Shown here: in pieces, positions 8,252 through 18,187 of the stretch | Position numbering within the stretch: the first letter of the stretch is position 1 | Layout of the letters: each line of letters starts with the position of its first letter | Assembly (NCBI RefSeq): GCF_000281715.2 | Contig: NZ_CP124576.1 | Coordinates: 1,185,501-1,249,500 of the forward strand | Source of the DNA: Sphingobium sp. AP49 | Lineage (GTDB): Bacteria; Pseudomonadota; Alphaproteobacteria; Sphingomonadales; Sphingomonadaceae | Direction of reading: 5' to 3' | DNA length: 64,000 bases | The notes under the pieces: model-generated | Told to the model about the DNA's origin: nothing | The model's database searches: none | Seen by the model: only the letters and a program-made list of their open reading frames with translations | Program-made: the position numbers and the translations under genes

Positions 8252-9825
8252 TGCGCCAGCTCCAGCTTGCCTTCCATGCGGCGGTTCAGCTTCCAGGGGT
8301 TGGCCGCCTGCAGCGCCGGCGGCAGCACGGCGTCGACGACGTCCTGATAGCAGACCGGACGCAGGAAGCGCATCATGGCCAGCGTGCCGACCGAGGTGCT
8401 GCGGCCGTCCGAGGTCGACGGGAAGGGACCGCCATGGACCATGGCATGGGTCACTTCGACGCCGGTCGGCCAGCCATTGGCGAGCACGCGGCCGACCTTG
8501 CGGGACAGCGTCGGCAGCAGCTTGGCGGCATTGTCATTGTCGCTTTCGTCCATCTGCAGCGTGGCGGTCAGCTGACCCTCCATCTGGGCGACGGTGGCGA
8601 TCACTTCCTCGATCGTGGCGCACTTCACCAGGATCGACGAGGAACCGAACACTTCATGCGACAGCGCCGGGTTGGTGCGGAACTGTTCGCCGCTGGTGGC
8701 GAACAGGGCCGACTGGGCCAGGTTCACGCCTTCGGCCTGCGCGCCGCGCGCAACGGTGGTGACGCCTTCCGCGCCGGCCAGTGCCTCGACGCCCTTTTCA
8801 TAGGCGGCGTGGATGCCCGGCGTCAGCATGACATGGGGCTGGTTGGCCGACAGGGCGGTCGCCGCCGAGACCACGAAGCGGTCGAGATCGGGGCTGTCGA
8901 GCGCGATCACCATGCCGGGATTGGTGCAGAACTGGCCGGCGAACAGGCTCAGCGAACCGACGAAGGCGGTGCCCAGTGCTTCGGCGCGGGCCGCGAGCGC
9001 GCCCGGCAGCAGCACGACCGGGTTGATCGACGACATTTCCGAATAGACCGGGATCGGCTCGTCGCGGTTGGCGGCAATCTTCATCAGCGCAATGCCGCCG
9101 CCGCGCGAACCGGTGAAGCCGACCGCCTTGATACGCGGATCGGCGACCAGCGCGCCGCCCAGATCATTGGTGGTGCCGGGCAGGTAGGAGAAGACGCCTT
9201 CATGCAGGCCGCTGGCCTTGACCGCGGCGGCGATGGCGCGGGCGACCAGTTCGCCGGTGCCGGGGTGGGCCGGGTGGCCCTTCACGACGACCGGGCTGCC
9301 GGCGGCGAAGGCCGATGCGGTGTCACCGCCCGCGACCGAGAAGGCGAGCGGGAAGTTGGAGGCGCCGAACACGGCGACCGGGCCGACCGACTGGTTGACG
9401 CGGCGCAGGTCGCTGCGCGGCAGCGGGGTGCGTTCCGGCAGTGCCTTGTCGATGGTGGCGTCGAGCCAGTCGCCCTGACGGACATAGGCGGCGAACAGGC
9501 GCAGCTGGCCGACGGTGCGGCCACGCTCGCCCTCCAGGCGGCCACGCGGCAGGCCGGTTTCGCTCATGGCGGTGGTGATCAGCAGGTCGCCGATTGCCAT
9601 GATCTGGTCGGCCACGGCTTCCAGGAAGGTCGCGCGGGTTTCGGGAGATAGGGTCGAGAAGCTCTCGAACGCGCTGTCGGCCAGCGCGCAGGCGTCGGCG
9701 ACATCGGCGGTCGAGGCGTTGTGGAAGGCGACGTCGCCCTTGGCGCCGGTCGACGGATCGACCGCGAAGAAGGGCTCACCACCGGTGCGCTCGGCAGCAC
9801 CGACCAGAATGGCTCCGTTGAACAT
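8248..9825 (-). CDS. 2-oxoglutarate semialdehyde dehydrogenase (NADP-type aldehyde dehydrogenase)
   Basis: 525 residues from the ATG at 9825, which has GGGAGA upstream; open frame further upstream lacks a better start. Aldehyde dehydrogenase fold: cofactor-binding segment GPVAVFGASNFPLAFSVAGGDTASAFAAG, VVVKGHPAHPGTG, FTGSRGGG, and the catalytic cysteine in FAGQFCTNPG. The length and the SNFPLAF/GHPAHPG signatures are typical of NADP-dependent ketoglutarate semialdehyde dehydrogenases. The product 2-oxoglutarate feeds the TCA cycle. First gene of the leftward unit 9825-5582, with 4-base overlaps downstream. Confidence 0.88.
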   Translation of the reverse strand: MFNGAILVGAAERTGGEPFFAVDPSTGAKGDVAFHNASTADVADACALADSAFESFSTLSPETRATFLEAVADQIMAIGDLLITTAMSETGLPRGRLEGERGRTVGQLRLFAAYVRQGDWLDATIDKALPERTPLPRSDLRRVNQSVGPVAVFGASNFPLAFSVAGGDTASAFAAGSPVVVKGHPAHPGTGELVARAIAAAVKASGLHEGVFSYLPGTTNDLGGALVADPRIKAVGFTGSRGGGIALMKIAANRDEPIPVYSEMSSINPVVLLPGALAARAEALGTAFVGSLSLFAGQFCTNPGMVIALDSPDLDRFVVSAATALSANQPHVMLTPGIHAAYEKGVEALAGAEGVTTVARGAQAEGVNLAQSALFATSGEQFRTNPALSHEVFGSSSILVKCATIEEVIATVAQMEGQLTATLQMDESDNDNAAKLLPTLSRKVGRVLANGWPTGVEVTHAMVHGGPFPSTSDGRSTSVGTLAMMRFLRPVCYQDVVDAVLPPALQAANPWKLNRRMEGKLELAQ

Positions 9826-9982
9826 GGATATCTCCCGAAATGTCGTGGAAAGGGGGTAATATTGCCGGAACGGCGCGCCCATCAGATGGGGAGGACGGGA
9901 CGCAATTTCGAGCATCGCTGCACGGAAATTACGTCCTGTTGCCTCCTTTGAATGACGCGCCGTTTACCGGATCAATGCCAAA

Positions 9983-11785
9983 TCAGTGGTTGTCGCGCGG
10001 CAGGCCCATGGTCTGGGCGATGCGCTGATATTTCTCCGCGCCTTCCAGGATCGCGCCGGTGTTCATCTGGCCGACGACCGACCGCTGGATTTCCTGCCAC
10101 GGCGTCTGCGAGGCGGGATATTTGAACCCGCCTTCGGCGACCAGCTTGGCGCGGCGTGCTTCCAGTTCCTCGTCGGAAATCAGCACGTTCACCACGCCGG
10201 CCTTCAGGTCCATGCGGACGCGGTCGCCGGTTTCCAGCAGGGCGAGGCCACCCATCGCCGCCGCTTCGGGCGAAGCGTTGAGGATCGACGGGCTGCCCGA
10301 GGTGCCCGACTGACGGCCATCGCCGATGCAGGGCAGTGCGGACACGCCTTCGGTGATGAGATAGGCCGGCGGACGCATGTTCACGACCTCGGCCGCACCC
10401 GGATAGCCGATCGGGCCAGCGCCGCGCATGAACAGCAAAGTGTCGGCGGTGATGCCGACCGACGGATCGTCGATGCGGTGGTGATAATCTTCCGGACCGT
10501 CGAACACGACCGCCGGGCCTTCGAAGGCTTCCGGATCGTCGGGGTTCGACAGATAGCGCATGCGGAATTCTTCGCTGATGACGCTGGTCTTCATGACCGC
10601 TTCGTCGAACAGGTTGCCGGTCAGCACCAGGAAGCCCGCTTCGTCCTTCAGCGGCTGGTTGAACGGACGGATGACCTTTTCATCCTCGATCTCCACGCCC
10701 TTGCAATTCTCGCCCATGGTCTTGCCATTGACCGTCATCGCGCCTTCCTTGATCAGGCCCTGGTCGATCAACTGGCTGATGACGGCGGGCAGGCCGCCGG
10801 CGCGGTAATAATCCTCGCCCAGATATTCGCCGGCCGGCTGCATGTTGACCAGCAGCGGCACCTTGTGACCGACGGTTTCCCAATCCTTGAGCGGCAGGTC
10901 GACGCCCATGTGGCGGGCGATGGCGGCCAGGTGGATCGGCGCGTTGGTCGAACCGCCGATCGCCGAGTTGGCGACGATGGCGTTGTGGAAGGCGTCGAGC
11001 GTCATGATGTCGGAGGGCTTCAAGTCCTCATGCACCATTTCGACGATGCGCTTGCCGGTGCGATAGGCGGCTTCCTGACGGTCGCGATAGGGGGCGGGGA
11101 TCGCCGCGCTGCCCGGCAGCATCATGCCCAGCGCTTCGGCGAGGGCGTTCATGGTGCTGGCGGTGCCCATGGTGTTGCAGAAGCCGGTCGAGGGAGCCGA
11201 CGAGGCGACCAGCTTGATGAAGCCTTCATCGTCGATCTTGCCGGCGGCCAGCAGCTGGCGGCCATGCCACACGATCGTGCCCGAACCGGTGCGCTCACCC
11301 TTGTGCCAGCCATTGAGCATCGGGCCGACCGACAAAGCGATGGCGGGGATGTTGACGGTGGCGGCGGCCATCAGCAGCGCCGGGGTGGTCTTGTCGCAGC
11401 CGCTGGTCAGGATCACGCCGTCGAGCGGATAGCCATACATGGCTTCGACCAGGCCCAGATAGGCGAGGTTGCGGTCAAGGCCGGCGGTCGGGCGTTTGCC
11501 GGTTTCCTGGATCGGGTGGACCGGGAATTCCAGCGCGATGCCGCCCATTTCGCGAATGCCTTCGCGCATGCGCTCGGCGAGCACGAGGTGATGGCGGTTG
11601 CAGGGCGACAGGTCGCTGCCGGTCTGGGCGATGCCGATGATTGGCTTGCCGCTGCGCAGTTCCTCAAGGCTGAGGCCGAAGTTCAGGTAGCGCTCCAGAT
11701 AGAGCGAGGTCATGTCGATATTGTCTGGGTTGTCGAACCAGGCGCGGCTACGCAGCTTGGGAGTAGGCTTGGACGAATCGCTCAT
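9983..11785 (-). CDS. IlvD/Edd-family sugar acid dehydratase (L-arabinonate/D-galactonate type)
   Basis: 600 residues from the ATG at 11785 (AGGA upstream). Conserved IlvD/Edd iron-sulfur cysteines appear in [17 protein letters not shown] and [11 protein letters not shown]; the active-site serine region is [12 protein letters not shown] near the C-terminus. It removes water from an aldonic acid to give a 2-keto-3-deoxy acid. L-arabinonate and D-galactonate have matching configuration near the reacting carbons, so one enzyme can serve both branches here. A very long open frame continues upstream of this ATG antisense to the kinase and aldolase, but codon and protein character change at the proposed start, which is taken as real. 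Confidence 0.88.
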   Translation of the reverse strand: MSDSSKPTPKLRSRAWFDNPDNIDMTSLYLERYLNFGLSLEELRSGKPIIGIAQTGSDLSPCNRHHLVLAERMREGIREMGGIALEFPVHPIQETGKRPTAGLDRNLAYLGLVEAMYGYPLDGVILTSGCDKTTPALLMAAATVNIPAIALSVGPMLNGWHKGERTGSGTIVWHGRQLLAAGKIDDEGFIKLVASSAPSTGFCNTMGTASTMNALAEALGMMLPGSAAIPAPYRDRQEAAYRTGKRIVEMVHEDLKPSDIMTLDAFHNAIVANSAIGGSTNAPIHLAAIARHMGVDLPLKDWETVGHKVPLLVNMQPAGEYLGEDYYRAGGLPAVISQLIDQGLIKEGAMTVNGKTMGENCKGVEIEDEKVIRPFNQPLKDEAGFLVLTGNLFDEAVMKTSVISEEFRMRYLSNPDDPEAFEGPAVVFDGPEDYHHRIDDPSVGITADTLLFMRGAGPIGYPGAAEVVNMRPPAYLITEGVSALPCIGDGRQSGTSGSPSILNASPEAAAMGGLALLETGDRVRMDLKAGVVNVLISDEELEARRAKLVAEGGFKYPASQTPWQEIQRSVVGQMNTGAILEGAEKYQRIAQTMGLPRDNH

Positions 11786-11829
11786 GTGGGCATCCTGACA
11801 CTTTGAAAAGGCTTGGCACGTTGACGCGC

Positions 11830-11854
11830 TTGTCTCTCCGATATACTCAGACAA
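11830..11854. promoter_or_regulatory. Inverted-repeat operator and divergent promoter region
   Basis: TTGTCT and AGACAA form a perfect 6-base inverted repeat separated by 13 bases. A rightward -10 (TATACT, 11842-11847) lies inside it, with TTGACG at 11821-11826 as -35 (15-base spacing, short). A leftward TTGAAT (11866-11861) could be the -35 of the dehydratase promoter. A regulator bound here would cover both the dehydratase and the kinase-aldolase promoters; the GntR-type protein at 5582-6334 is the obvious candidate. Confidence 0.45.
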
Positions 11855-11920
11855 ATAGAAATTCAAGGACGCATAGAGAAGGAAAGTGCGGTTGAACGCG
11901 AAAAATCGGACGGGCCATCG

Positions 11921-12823
11921 ATGAGCGACTATGCCGTGATCGGCGACTGGGGCACCAGCAATCTGCGACTGTTCCGGGTGGAAGCGGGGCGGATCGTGGC
12001 ACGCCGCGACGGGCCGGGCATCGGCATGGTCGGCCGGGAAGCGGAAGCCGCCTTTGCCGAGACGATCGCCCCCTGGCTGGAGGACGGCCTGCCGGCCTCG
12101 ATCCGGCTGTGCGGCATGGTCGGCGCGCGCGACGGCTGGGTCGAGGCGCCCTATGCCGATTGCCCCGCCGATGCGGACAGTTGGGCGCAGGCCGCGGTGC
12201 GCTTCGACTGGCGCGGCGCGCCTCTGGCGATCATGGCGGGCTTGGCCTGCACCGACGCCGACGGCATTGCCGACGTGATGCGCGGTGAAGAGGCGCAGAT
12301 TTTCGGCGCGATGGCGCTCGATCCCCGACTGGCCACGGGCCGTCACCTGATCGTGCTGCCGGGCACCCACAGCAAATGGACGCTGGTGGAGGATGGCCGG
12401 GTGATCCGCTTCCGCACCGTGCCGACCGGCGAACTGTTCGCGCTGCTGCGTGATCGCTCGACGCTCAGCCCCAAGATCGCCGCCGCCGACGCCGATCCGG
12501 CAGAGGAAGCGGCCGGTTTCGCCGAGGGCCTGGAACGGGCCGGCGCGGGCAAGCTGCTCGCCTCTTTGTTCGCGGCGCGGGCGATGCGGCTGCGCGCCGG
12601 GCGATCGGCCGACTGGTCGCTGGGCTATCTGTCGGGCCTGGTCATCGGCTGCGAGATCGCCGAGGCGCGCGCCGCGCTGGTCGGTGATACGGGCGTCGTC
12701 CTGATCGGCGACGCACGGCTTTCGGATCGCTATGCCCGCGCGCTCGATGCGCAGGGCATCGCCGCGCAATTGCTGGACGGTGACGCTTGCGCGCGCGCCG
12801 GTCTGGGCTTTCTGGAGAACTGA
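11921..12823 (+). CDS. dgoK: 2-dehydro-3-deoxygalactonokinase
   Basis: 300 residues. The ASKHA-fold kinase start [15 protein letters not shown] contains the phosphate-binding DWGTSN loop typical of Dgo[18 protein letters not shown] and [17 protein letters not shown] are further family signatures. It phosphorylates 2-keto-3-deoxy-D-galactonate at C6 with ATP in the De Ley-Doudoroff galactose pathway. The gene is divergent from the dehydratase and only 3 bases from the aldolase gene, matching the classical dgoK-dgoA pair. The ribosome binding site is weak. Confidence 0.9.
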   Translation: MSDYAVIGDWGTSNLRLFRVEAGRIVARRDGPGIGMVGREAEAAFAETIAPWLEDGLPASIRLCGMVGARDGWVEAPYADCPADADSWAQAAVRFDWRGAPLAIMAGLACTDADGIADVMRGEEAQIFGAMALDPRLATGRHLIVLPGTHSKWTLVEDGRVIRFRTVPTGELFALLRDRSTLSPKIAAADADPAEEAAGFAEGLERAGAGKLLASLFAARAMRLRAGRSADWSLGYLSGLVIGCEIAEARAALVGDTGVVLIGDARLSDRYARALDAQGIAAQLLDGDACARAGLGFLEN

Positions 12824-12826
12824 TTC

Positions 12827-13465
12827 ATGACCCTGACACTGGACGACCTGCTGGCTGACGGCGCGCCGCCGATCGCCGCCATTTTGCGCGGCATCACCCC
12901 CGATGAAGCGCTGCCCGTCGCCGAGGCACTGTTCGACGCGGGCATCCGCGTGATCGAGGTGCCGTTCAATTCGCCAGACCCGTTGGTCAGCATCGCTGCG
13001 ATGCAGCAGGCCTTTGGCGACCGCGCGCTGATCGGTGGCGGCACGGTGCTGACGGTCGAGGCGGTCGAAGCGCTGGCGGGTGCGGGCGGCCGCATCATGG
13101 TGACGCCCAACACCGTTCCGCAGGTGATCGCGCGCGGCGCCGAACTGGGCCTTGAACTGCTGCCCGGTTTCATGACGCCGAGCGAGGCGTTTCGCGCGGT
13201 CGAGGCCGGTGCGCGCCGGGTGAAGCTGTTCCCCGCCGCCCAGCTCGGCCCGGCCTATGTCAAGGCGGTCAAGGATGTGCTGCCCAAGCATGTCGGCGTC
13301 TGGGCCGTGGGCGGCACCGGTGCCGACACGATCGGCGACTGGCTGGCCGGCGGCTGTGAGGGGATCGGCGTGGGCGGCGCGCTCTATCGTCCGGGCGACG
13401 CTGCACTCACCGTGCGGGAACGGGCGGTCGACCTGGTCGCCGCCTGGCGGCGCGCCAGGGGCTGA
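12827..13465 (+). CDS. dgoA: 2-dehydro-3-deoxy-6-phosphogalactonate aldolase
   Basis: 212 residues, GGAGA upstream of the ATG. Class I KDPG/KDPGal aldolase fold: [26 protein letters not shown] (Glu44), [11 protein letters not shown], and the Schiff-base lysine K133 in [13 protein letters not shown]. The phosphate-binding loop [29 protein letters not shown] follows. It cleaves KDPGal to pyruvate and D-glyceraldehyde 3-phosphate. The LRGITP and VPFNSP forms fit DgoA rather than the KDPG aldolase Eda. The gene converges on the histidine kinase with 16 bases between stops. Confidence 0.92.
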   Translation: MTLTLDDLLADGAPPIAAILRGITPDEALPVAEALFDAGIRVIEVPFNSPDPLVSIAAMQQAFGDRALIGGGTVLTVEAVEALAGAGGRIMVTPNTVPQVIARGAELGLELLPGFMTPSEAFRAVEAGARRVKLFPAAQLGPAYVKAVKDVLPKHVGVWAVGGTGADTIGDWLAGGCEGIGVGGALYRPGDAALTVRERAVDLVAAWRRARG

Positions 13466-13481
13466 CCTTCAGGTCCGATCT

Positions 13482-15518
13482 TCACTGGGCCGGGCTTTCC
13501 ACCCGGTCCAGCATCTCGCGAATCTTTTCGGCCAGCGCATTATAGGTGAAGGGCTTGGTCAGCAGTTCGACCCCCGGATCAAGCCGGCCATGGTGGATGA
13601 TCGCGTTGCGGGCATAGCCGGTGGTGAACAGCACCCGCAGTCCCGGCTGCTTCGCCTTGGCGGCGCGGGCGATGTCCGCCCCGGTCATGCCGCCGGGCAG
13701 CACGACGTCGGTGAAGAGCAGATCGATCGGTTCGGCCGCAGCTTCCAGCGCGGCAAGCGCGGCCGGGCCATCGCCCGCTTCGATCACCCGATAGCCCAGG
13801 TCGCGCAACACCTCGACCGAATAGGCGCGGACATTCTCGTCATCCTCGCATACCAGGATTAGCTCCTGCCCGGCTTGTGGGGAAAGCGGCGGCGCCTGTA
13901 CGCTGTCCTCGTTGCTGGGCATCGGCCCATGATAGCGCGGCAGGTAGATTTTCACCGTCGTGCCATGGCCGGCTTCCGAATAGACGCGGACATGGCCGCC
14001 CGATTGCTTGACGAAGCCATAGACCATCGACAGGCCAAGGCCGGTGCCGCGCCCGACCTCCTTGGTGGTGAAGAAGGGTTCAATCGCGTGCGACAACGTG
14101 TTGGCGTCCATACCGGTGCCGGTGTCCGACACGCAGATTAGCACATATTGGCCGGGCGTGATTTCCCGCTCGCTTGCGGCATAATGGCTGTCGAGATGGG
14201 TGTTGGCGACCTCGATCGTCAGCTTGCCGCCTTGTGGCATGGCATCGCGTGCATTGACCGCGAGGTTGAGCAGCGCATTTTCCATCTGGTTAACGTCGAT
14301 CTCGACCGGCCACACGCGTGGACTCTGCACCGTCTCCACCTCGATCATCTCGCCCAGCGTCCGGTGCAGCAGGTCCGACATGCCGGCGATCAGCCGGTTG
14401 GGATCGACCCGTGCAGGGGTGAGGGGCTGGCGGCGGGAAAAGGCGAGCAGGCGCTGGGTCAGGATGGCGGCGCGCTCGGCCCCGGCCATCGCATTGTCGG
14501 CGGCGCGGCGCAACCTTGGCTGATCGTCGGGCAGCGCCCGTTGCAGCAGGTCGAGATTGCCGGTGACGATCTGCAGCAGATTGTTGAAGTCATGGGCGAC
14601 GCCGCCAGTCAGCTGACCCAGTGTTTCCATTTTCTGTGCCTGGCGCAGTGCGGCTTCGGCATCGAGCAAGGATTGCACATCCTGGCGATGCTGCGTGACG
14701 TCGCGGGCGACGCAGTAGATGAGGTCGCCTTCCGGCACGGCGGTCCAGCTGAACATGCGATAGTCGCCCGCCTTGGTGCGGAAGCGGTTCTCGAACCGGG
14801 TGGTCGGGTGGCCGCCCGCCAATTCCCCTATTTCGCCGCGCGTGCGGGCGATATCGTCGGGATGTTCCATCCATTGGGATGTACGGCCGATCAGTTCCTC
14901 CTGCGACCAGCCCAATATGTCGGTCCAGGCCGGGCTTGCCGCCAGCCAGACCCCATTGCTGTCGGCAATCAGGAACGGGTCGCGTGCCAGTGCCCATAGC
15001 CGATTGCGGTCGGCCCGCATCTCGCGCTCGGCCAAAACCCTTACCGTTGTTTCGCTGACGATGCACAATACGCCGCCGATCGATCCGTCGAGCTCGAACA
15101 CGGGGGAATAGGATATGTCGAAATAGACCTCCTCGCCCCGGCCGCCATCGCGTTCGATATAGAAGGGGCGATCCTTGGCATGGAAGGTCTCGCCGGTTTC
15201 CCGCACGGATTGCAGCAGCGGCCCCAGATCATCCCACAGTTCCGCCCAGCCCTCATTTGCCGGGTAGCCGAGCGCATGGGGATGTTTATCGCCAATGGTG
15301 GGGGAATAAGCTTCATTGTAGAGGGCACAGAATTGCGGTCCCCAGAACAGCACGATCTCCGCCTTGGACGACAGCAACAGCCGTACCGTCGATATGAGCG
15401 AGGGCGACCAGCCGGACACCGGTCCCAGCGGGGAGCGGGTATCGATCGCCGCCGTCAGGATGCCGAGCGGCCCTTGGGTCGCGATCATGCCGGCAATGTC
15501 TCTCTGGTCGGAAATCAT
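13482..15518 (-). CDS. PAS-containing hybrid histidine kinase with C-terminal receiver
   Basis: 678 residues from the ATG at 15518; upstream in-frame starts would run into the divergent heme A synthase gene. Two PAS/GAF-like sensing regions (about 15-165, with SGWSPSLISTVRLLL, and about 170-275) precede the kinase core: H-box LGQLTGGVAHDFNNLLQ with His309, N-box NLAVNARDAMP, G-boxes SDTGTGMD and GRGTGLGLSMVYGF. A receiver domain follows with phospho-acceptor Asp604 (LLFTDVVLPGGMTG). No transmembrane segment is visible, so it is probably a soluble sensor whose ligand is unknown. No cognate regulator lies beside it. Ribosome binding site weak. Confidence 0.88.
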   Translation of the reverse strand: MISDQRDIAGMIATQGPLGILTAAIDTRSPLGPVSGWSPSLISTVRLLLSSKAEIVLFWGPQFCALYNEAYSPTIGDKHPHALGYPANEGWAELWDDLGPLLQSVRETGETFHAKDRPFYIERDGGRGEEVYFDISYSPVFELDGSIGGVLCIVSETTVRVLAEREMRADRNRLWALARDPFLIADSNGVWLAASPAWTDILGWSQEELIGRTSQWMEHPDDIARTRGEIGELAGGHPTTRFENRFRTKAGDYRMFSWTAVPEGDLIYCVARDVTQHRQDVQSLLDAEAALRQAQKMETLGQLTGGVAHDFNNLLQIVTGNLDLLQRALPDDQPRLRRAADNAMAGAERAAILTQRLLAFSRRQPLTPARVDPNRLIAGMSDLLHRTLGEMIEVETVQSPRVWPVEIDVNQMENALLNLAVNARDAMPQGGKLTIEVANTHLDSHYAASEREITPGQYVLICVSDTGTGMDANTLSHAIEPFFTTKEVGRGTGLGLSMVYGFVKQSGGHVRVYSEAGHGTTVKIYLPRYHGPMPSNEDSVQAPPLSPQAGQELILVCEDDENVRAYSVEVLRDLGYRVIEAGDGPAALAALEAAAEPIDLLFTDVVLPGGMTGADIARAAKAKQPGLRVLFTTGYARNAIIHHGRLDPGVELLTKPFTYNALAEKIREMLDRVESPAQ

Positions 15519-15606
15519 CGATAACCCTGTTTTTGCAACATGCTGAGCAGAGACGCCCGTGGAACCATTTGTATCCCCGGCACCCCGCAGCCATGACCAT
15601 TTGTCC

Positions 15607-16698
15607 ATGTCTGCTCCTCTTGAAACGGCTCGAACAAGGGCGCATGGACCGGGCATGGCTCTATCATTCTCCACGTCGTTTCGTGCGGTTGCGCGCCCGG
15701 TTCCGATTGCCCGCTGGCTGCTCGCCGTCGCCGTTCTGGTCTTCTGCATGGTGGTGGTGGGCGGGATTACCCGCCTGACGGAATCGGGCCTGTCCATCAC
15801 CCAGTGGAAGCCGATTACCGGCGCGGTGCCGCCACTGACCCATGAGCAATGGATGGAGGCATTCCGTCTCTATCAACAGATTCCGGAATATAAGGAGATC
15901 AATCGGGGCATGAGCCTTGGCGATTTCCAGTTCATCTTCTTCTGGGAATGGCTGCACCGGTTGCTTGGCCGGCTGATCGGCCTTGCCTTCGCGCTGCCGC
16001 TGATCTGGTTCGCGGCGAAGCGGGCGATCCCGGCGGGCTATGGCTGGCGCCTGGTCGCTCTGCTGGCGCTGGGTGGACTGCAGGGCGCGATCGGCTGGTG
16101 GATGGTGAAATCGGGCCTGTCTGTGCGCACCGATGTCAGCCATTATCGCCTGGCCGTGCATCTGCTGACCGCGCTGTTCATCATCGGCGGCCTGATCTGG
16201 ACCGCGCTCGACCTGCTGACCCTTGCCCGCAACCCCTATGTGCGGCCGGCGACGTTGCAGCCCTTTGCGCTGGCGACCCTGCTGGTGCTGCTGGTGCAAC
16301 TGATGTTCGGTGCCTTCACGGCCGGGCTCGATGCCGGTTATGTCTCCAGCACCTGGCCGCTGATGAACGACCATCTGGTGCCCGAAGGCATCCTATGGCT
16401 GGGTTCGCTCTGGGCCACCGTCTCCAGCGATCCCTATCTGGTCCATTTCATCCATCGTTGGTGGGCCTGGGTCGCGGCCGCGATGCTGATCCTGCTGGCG
16501 CGCAAGGCCAAGGCGGCGGGCCATCGCGGCGCGTCGATCGCGATCAACGCGGCGGTCGGCACGCAGATATTGCTCGGCATCGCCACCGTCATCAGCGGCA
16601 TCGCCCTGCCGCTTGCCGTATTGCACCAGGCGGTAGGCGCACTGGTGGTCGCGTCGGCGGCATGGGGTGCCCATGCGGTGGGATCGCGTCGCGCATGA
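15607..16698 (+). CDS. ctaA: Heme A synthase (COX15/CtaA type 2)
   Basis: 363 residues from MSAPLETAR; an upstream GTG (15559) and a downstream ATG (15655) are alternatives, none with a good ribosome binding site. About eight membrane segments. Signatures VVVGGITRLTESGLSITQWKPITGAVPPL, FIFFWEWLHRLLGRLIG, LQGAIGWWMVKSGL, VSHYRLAVHLL, VHFIHRWWAW and LAVLHQAVGALV include the four histidines expected to bind two hemes. It oxidises the heme O methyl group to heme A for cytochrome aa3 oxidase in the inner membrane. Alphaproteobacterial and mitochondrial COX15 proteins share this form. Confidence 0.93.
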   Translation: MSAPLETARTRAHGPGMALSFSTSFRAVARPVPIARWLLAVAVLVFCMVVVGGITRLTESGLSITQWKPITGAVPPLTHEQWMEAFRLYQQIPEYKEINRGMSLGDFQFIFFWEWLHRLLGRLIGLAFALPLIWFAAKRAIPAGYGWRLVALLALGGLQGAIGWWMVKSGLSVRTDVSHYRLAVHLLTALFIIGGLIWTALDLLTLARNPYVRPATLQPFALATLLVLLVQLMFGAFTAGLDAGYVSSTWPLMNDHLVPEGILWLGSLWATVSSDPYLVHFIHRWWAWVAAAMLILLARKAKAAGHRGASIAINAAVGTQILLGIATVISGIALPLAVLHQAVGALVVASAAWGAHAVGSRRA

Positions 16699-16785
16699 CG
16701 CGTGGTGGTACGGCTCAGGACCCGCTTCGATCGTCGGCGGTCGCCGCCTACCAACCTGTTGCCGCTGGATAGAGGAAGAGGCCCT

Positions 16786-17577
16786 ATGAAGCTCTGGTTG
16801 GCCGTGCTGTTGCTGGCTGGTGCGTCGCCGCTGGCCGCTGCCCCGGTGGAGATCGGCTTCGCGCCGCCGCTCGATCGCACCCTGCTCTATCGTATCGAGC
16901 AGCATCGACCGGTGGAAGCGCGAGACAGCCTGTTTCGGGCCGAACGGGAATTGCGCTTCGAGCGGGCGGGGGATGGCTATATCCTGCATGCCACCCTGCG
17001 CAGCCTGGATAGCGATGCCCCTGCATCGGGGGCCGAGCCCTATCGCGCGGCGCTCTCGCCATTGATCGGGGTGCCCTGCGATTTCCGCCTTGATGCGCAA
17101 GGCCATATCATTGCGCTCGATAATATGGATGCGGTGTGGAAGGCGGTAGAGTCCGGGCTCCAGGCGATGATCGCCCGTTTCCCACCGGACTCGCCGCGGC
17201 ATCGGACCGCGCAGAATGTGCTGACGCTGTTTGCCGGCCTGACGCCGGAGGGCCGGCTTGCGCTGCTGGCGGGGGAAATCCAGCCGCTGCTGCTATTTGC
17301 AGATAGCGTCATAGATGATGCCGCGCCGCGCGATGTGCAGACCCTGGCGGGATCTCCGCTGGGTCGCGGGGTTCCAGTCAAGGGCATGCTTGCTGTCCGG
17401 GCACAGGCGGGCATCCTCCTGACCTTGGACGAAGATTTGCGGGGGGAGGGGGTGCATGTGACGATGCGCTATGGTCTGTCGCGCGTCACGGGCCTGGTGG
17501 AAACGCAGGCCCGTACCCTGCAGGTAGGGACCGATATTCTTACCGAAACCCGGACCTTGGTTCCCGTCGACAAGTGA
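16786..17577 (+). CDS. Exported protein of unknown function
   Basis: 263 residues from MKLWLAVLLLAGASPLAAAP, a clear signal peptide; GAGGAAGAGG lies upstream of the ATG. The mature part reads as a beta-rich periplasmic or lipid-facing protein (DRTLLYRIEQHRPVEARDS, ELRFERAGDGYILHATL) without cysteines that stand out or any motif I recognise. It lies between heme A synthase and rplM, 87 bases after the former; a link to either is not evident. Confidence 0.7.
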   Translation: MKLWLAVLLLAGASPLAAAPVEIGFAPPLDRTLLYRIEQHRPVEARDSLFRAERELRFERAGDGYILHATLRSLDSDAPASGAEPYRAALSPLIGVPCDFRLDAQGHIIALDNMDAVWKAVESGLQAMIARFPPDSPRHRTAQNVLTLFAGLTPEGRLALLAGEIQPLLLFADSVIDDAAPRDVQTLAGSPLGRGVPVKGMLAVRAQAGILLTLDEDLRGEGVHVTMRYGLSRVTGLVETQARTLQVGTDILTETRTLVPVDK

Positions 17578-17616
17578 GAGGTATTATTTTACCCGTCACG
17601 AAAGCCGCCGAATCTC

Positions 17617-17645
17617 TTGACTTGCGCGGCGTCACCCGTCATTAG
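17617..17645 (+). promoter_or_regulatory. Putative sigma-70-type promoter of rplM-rpsI
   Basis: TTGACT at 17617-17622 and CATTAG at 17640-17645 are separated by 17 bases, 63 bases upstream of the rplM ATG. The -35 is a good match and the -10 only fair. The leader has room for a regulatory RNA structure, but none stands out. Confidence 0.4.
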
Positions 17646-17707
17646 CGCCCATCTTCCGGCGACCCATGGGGTTGCTGGTTCACTGTTCATTCTGGAGAAT
17701 TGGCACC

Positions 17708-18187
17708 ATGAAGGCGCTGATGAAGACCACCAAGCCGGCGACCCCGGCAACGGTCGAAAAGAAGTGGATCCTGATCGACGCCGAAGGGCTGGTCGTGGGT
17801 CGTCTCGCTTCGACTGTGGCGAATATCCTGCGCGGCAAGCACAAGCCGAGCTTCACCCCCCATGTCGATTGCGGTGACAATGTCATCATCATCAACGCGG
17901 ACAAGGTCAAGTTCACCGGCCGCAAGCTGACCGACAAGGTTTACTACAAGCACACCGGCTATGCCGGCGGCATCAAGGAAACCACCCCCCAGAAGATTCT
18001 GGAAGGTCGTTTCCCCGAGCGCGTCCTGGAAAAGGCCGTCGAGCGTATGATCCCGCGTGGTCCGCTGGGCCGCCAGCAGATGCGCAACCTGCGCGTCTTC
18101 GCCGGCACCGAGCATCCGCATGAAGCCCAGAACCCCGAAGTGCTCGACTTCGCGTCGCGCAACCGCAAGAACAAGGTGGGTGCATAA
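17708..18187 (+). CDS. rplM: 50S ribosomal protein L13
   Basis: 159 residues, GGAGA 9 bases upstream of ATG. Core motifs [48 protein letters not shown] and [15 protein letters not shown] are diagnostic for L13. The protein has an N-terminal extension of about 15 residues and a short C-terminal tail compared with E. coli L13, usual for this group. Followed by rpsI with a one-base overlap (TAATG), the conserved L13-S9 pair. Confidence 0.98.
   Translation: MKALMKTTKPATPATVEKKWILIDAEGLVVGRLASTVANILRGKHKPSFTPHVDCGDNVIIINADKVKFTGRKLTDKVYYKHTGYAGGIKETTPQKILEGRFPERVLEKAVERMIPRGPLGRQQMRNLRVFAGTEHPHEAQNPEVLDFASRNRKNKVGA

Noticed and set aside
9986..11806. Open frame of about 606 codons on the plus strand opposite the dehydratase
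   Set aside because: Antisense shadow of a gene with all IlvD/Edd motifs; His/Arg/Asp-rich composition with no signature, typical of high-GC antisense frames.
11786..13291. Upstream extension of the dehydratase frame over dgoK and dgoA
   Set aside because: Would add 500 residues antisense to two well-supported genes; the IlvD/Edd family starts at [11 protein letters not shown].
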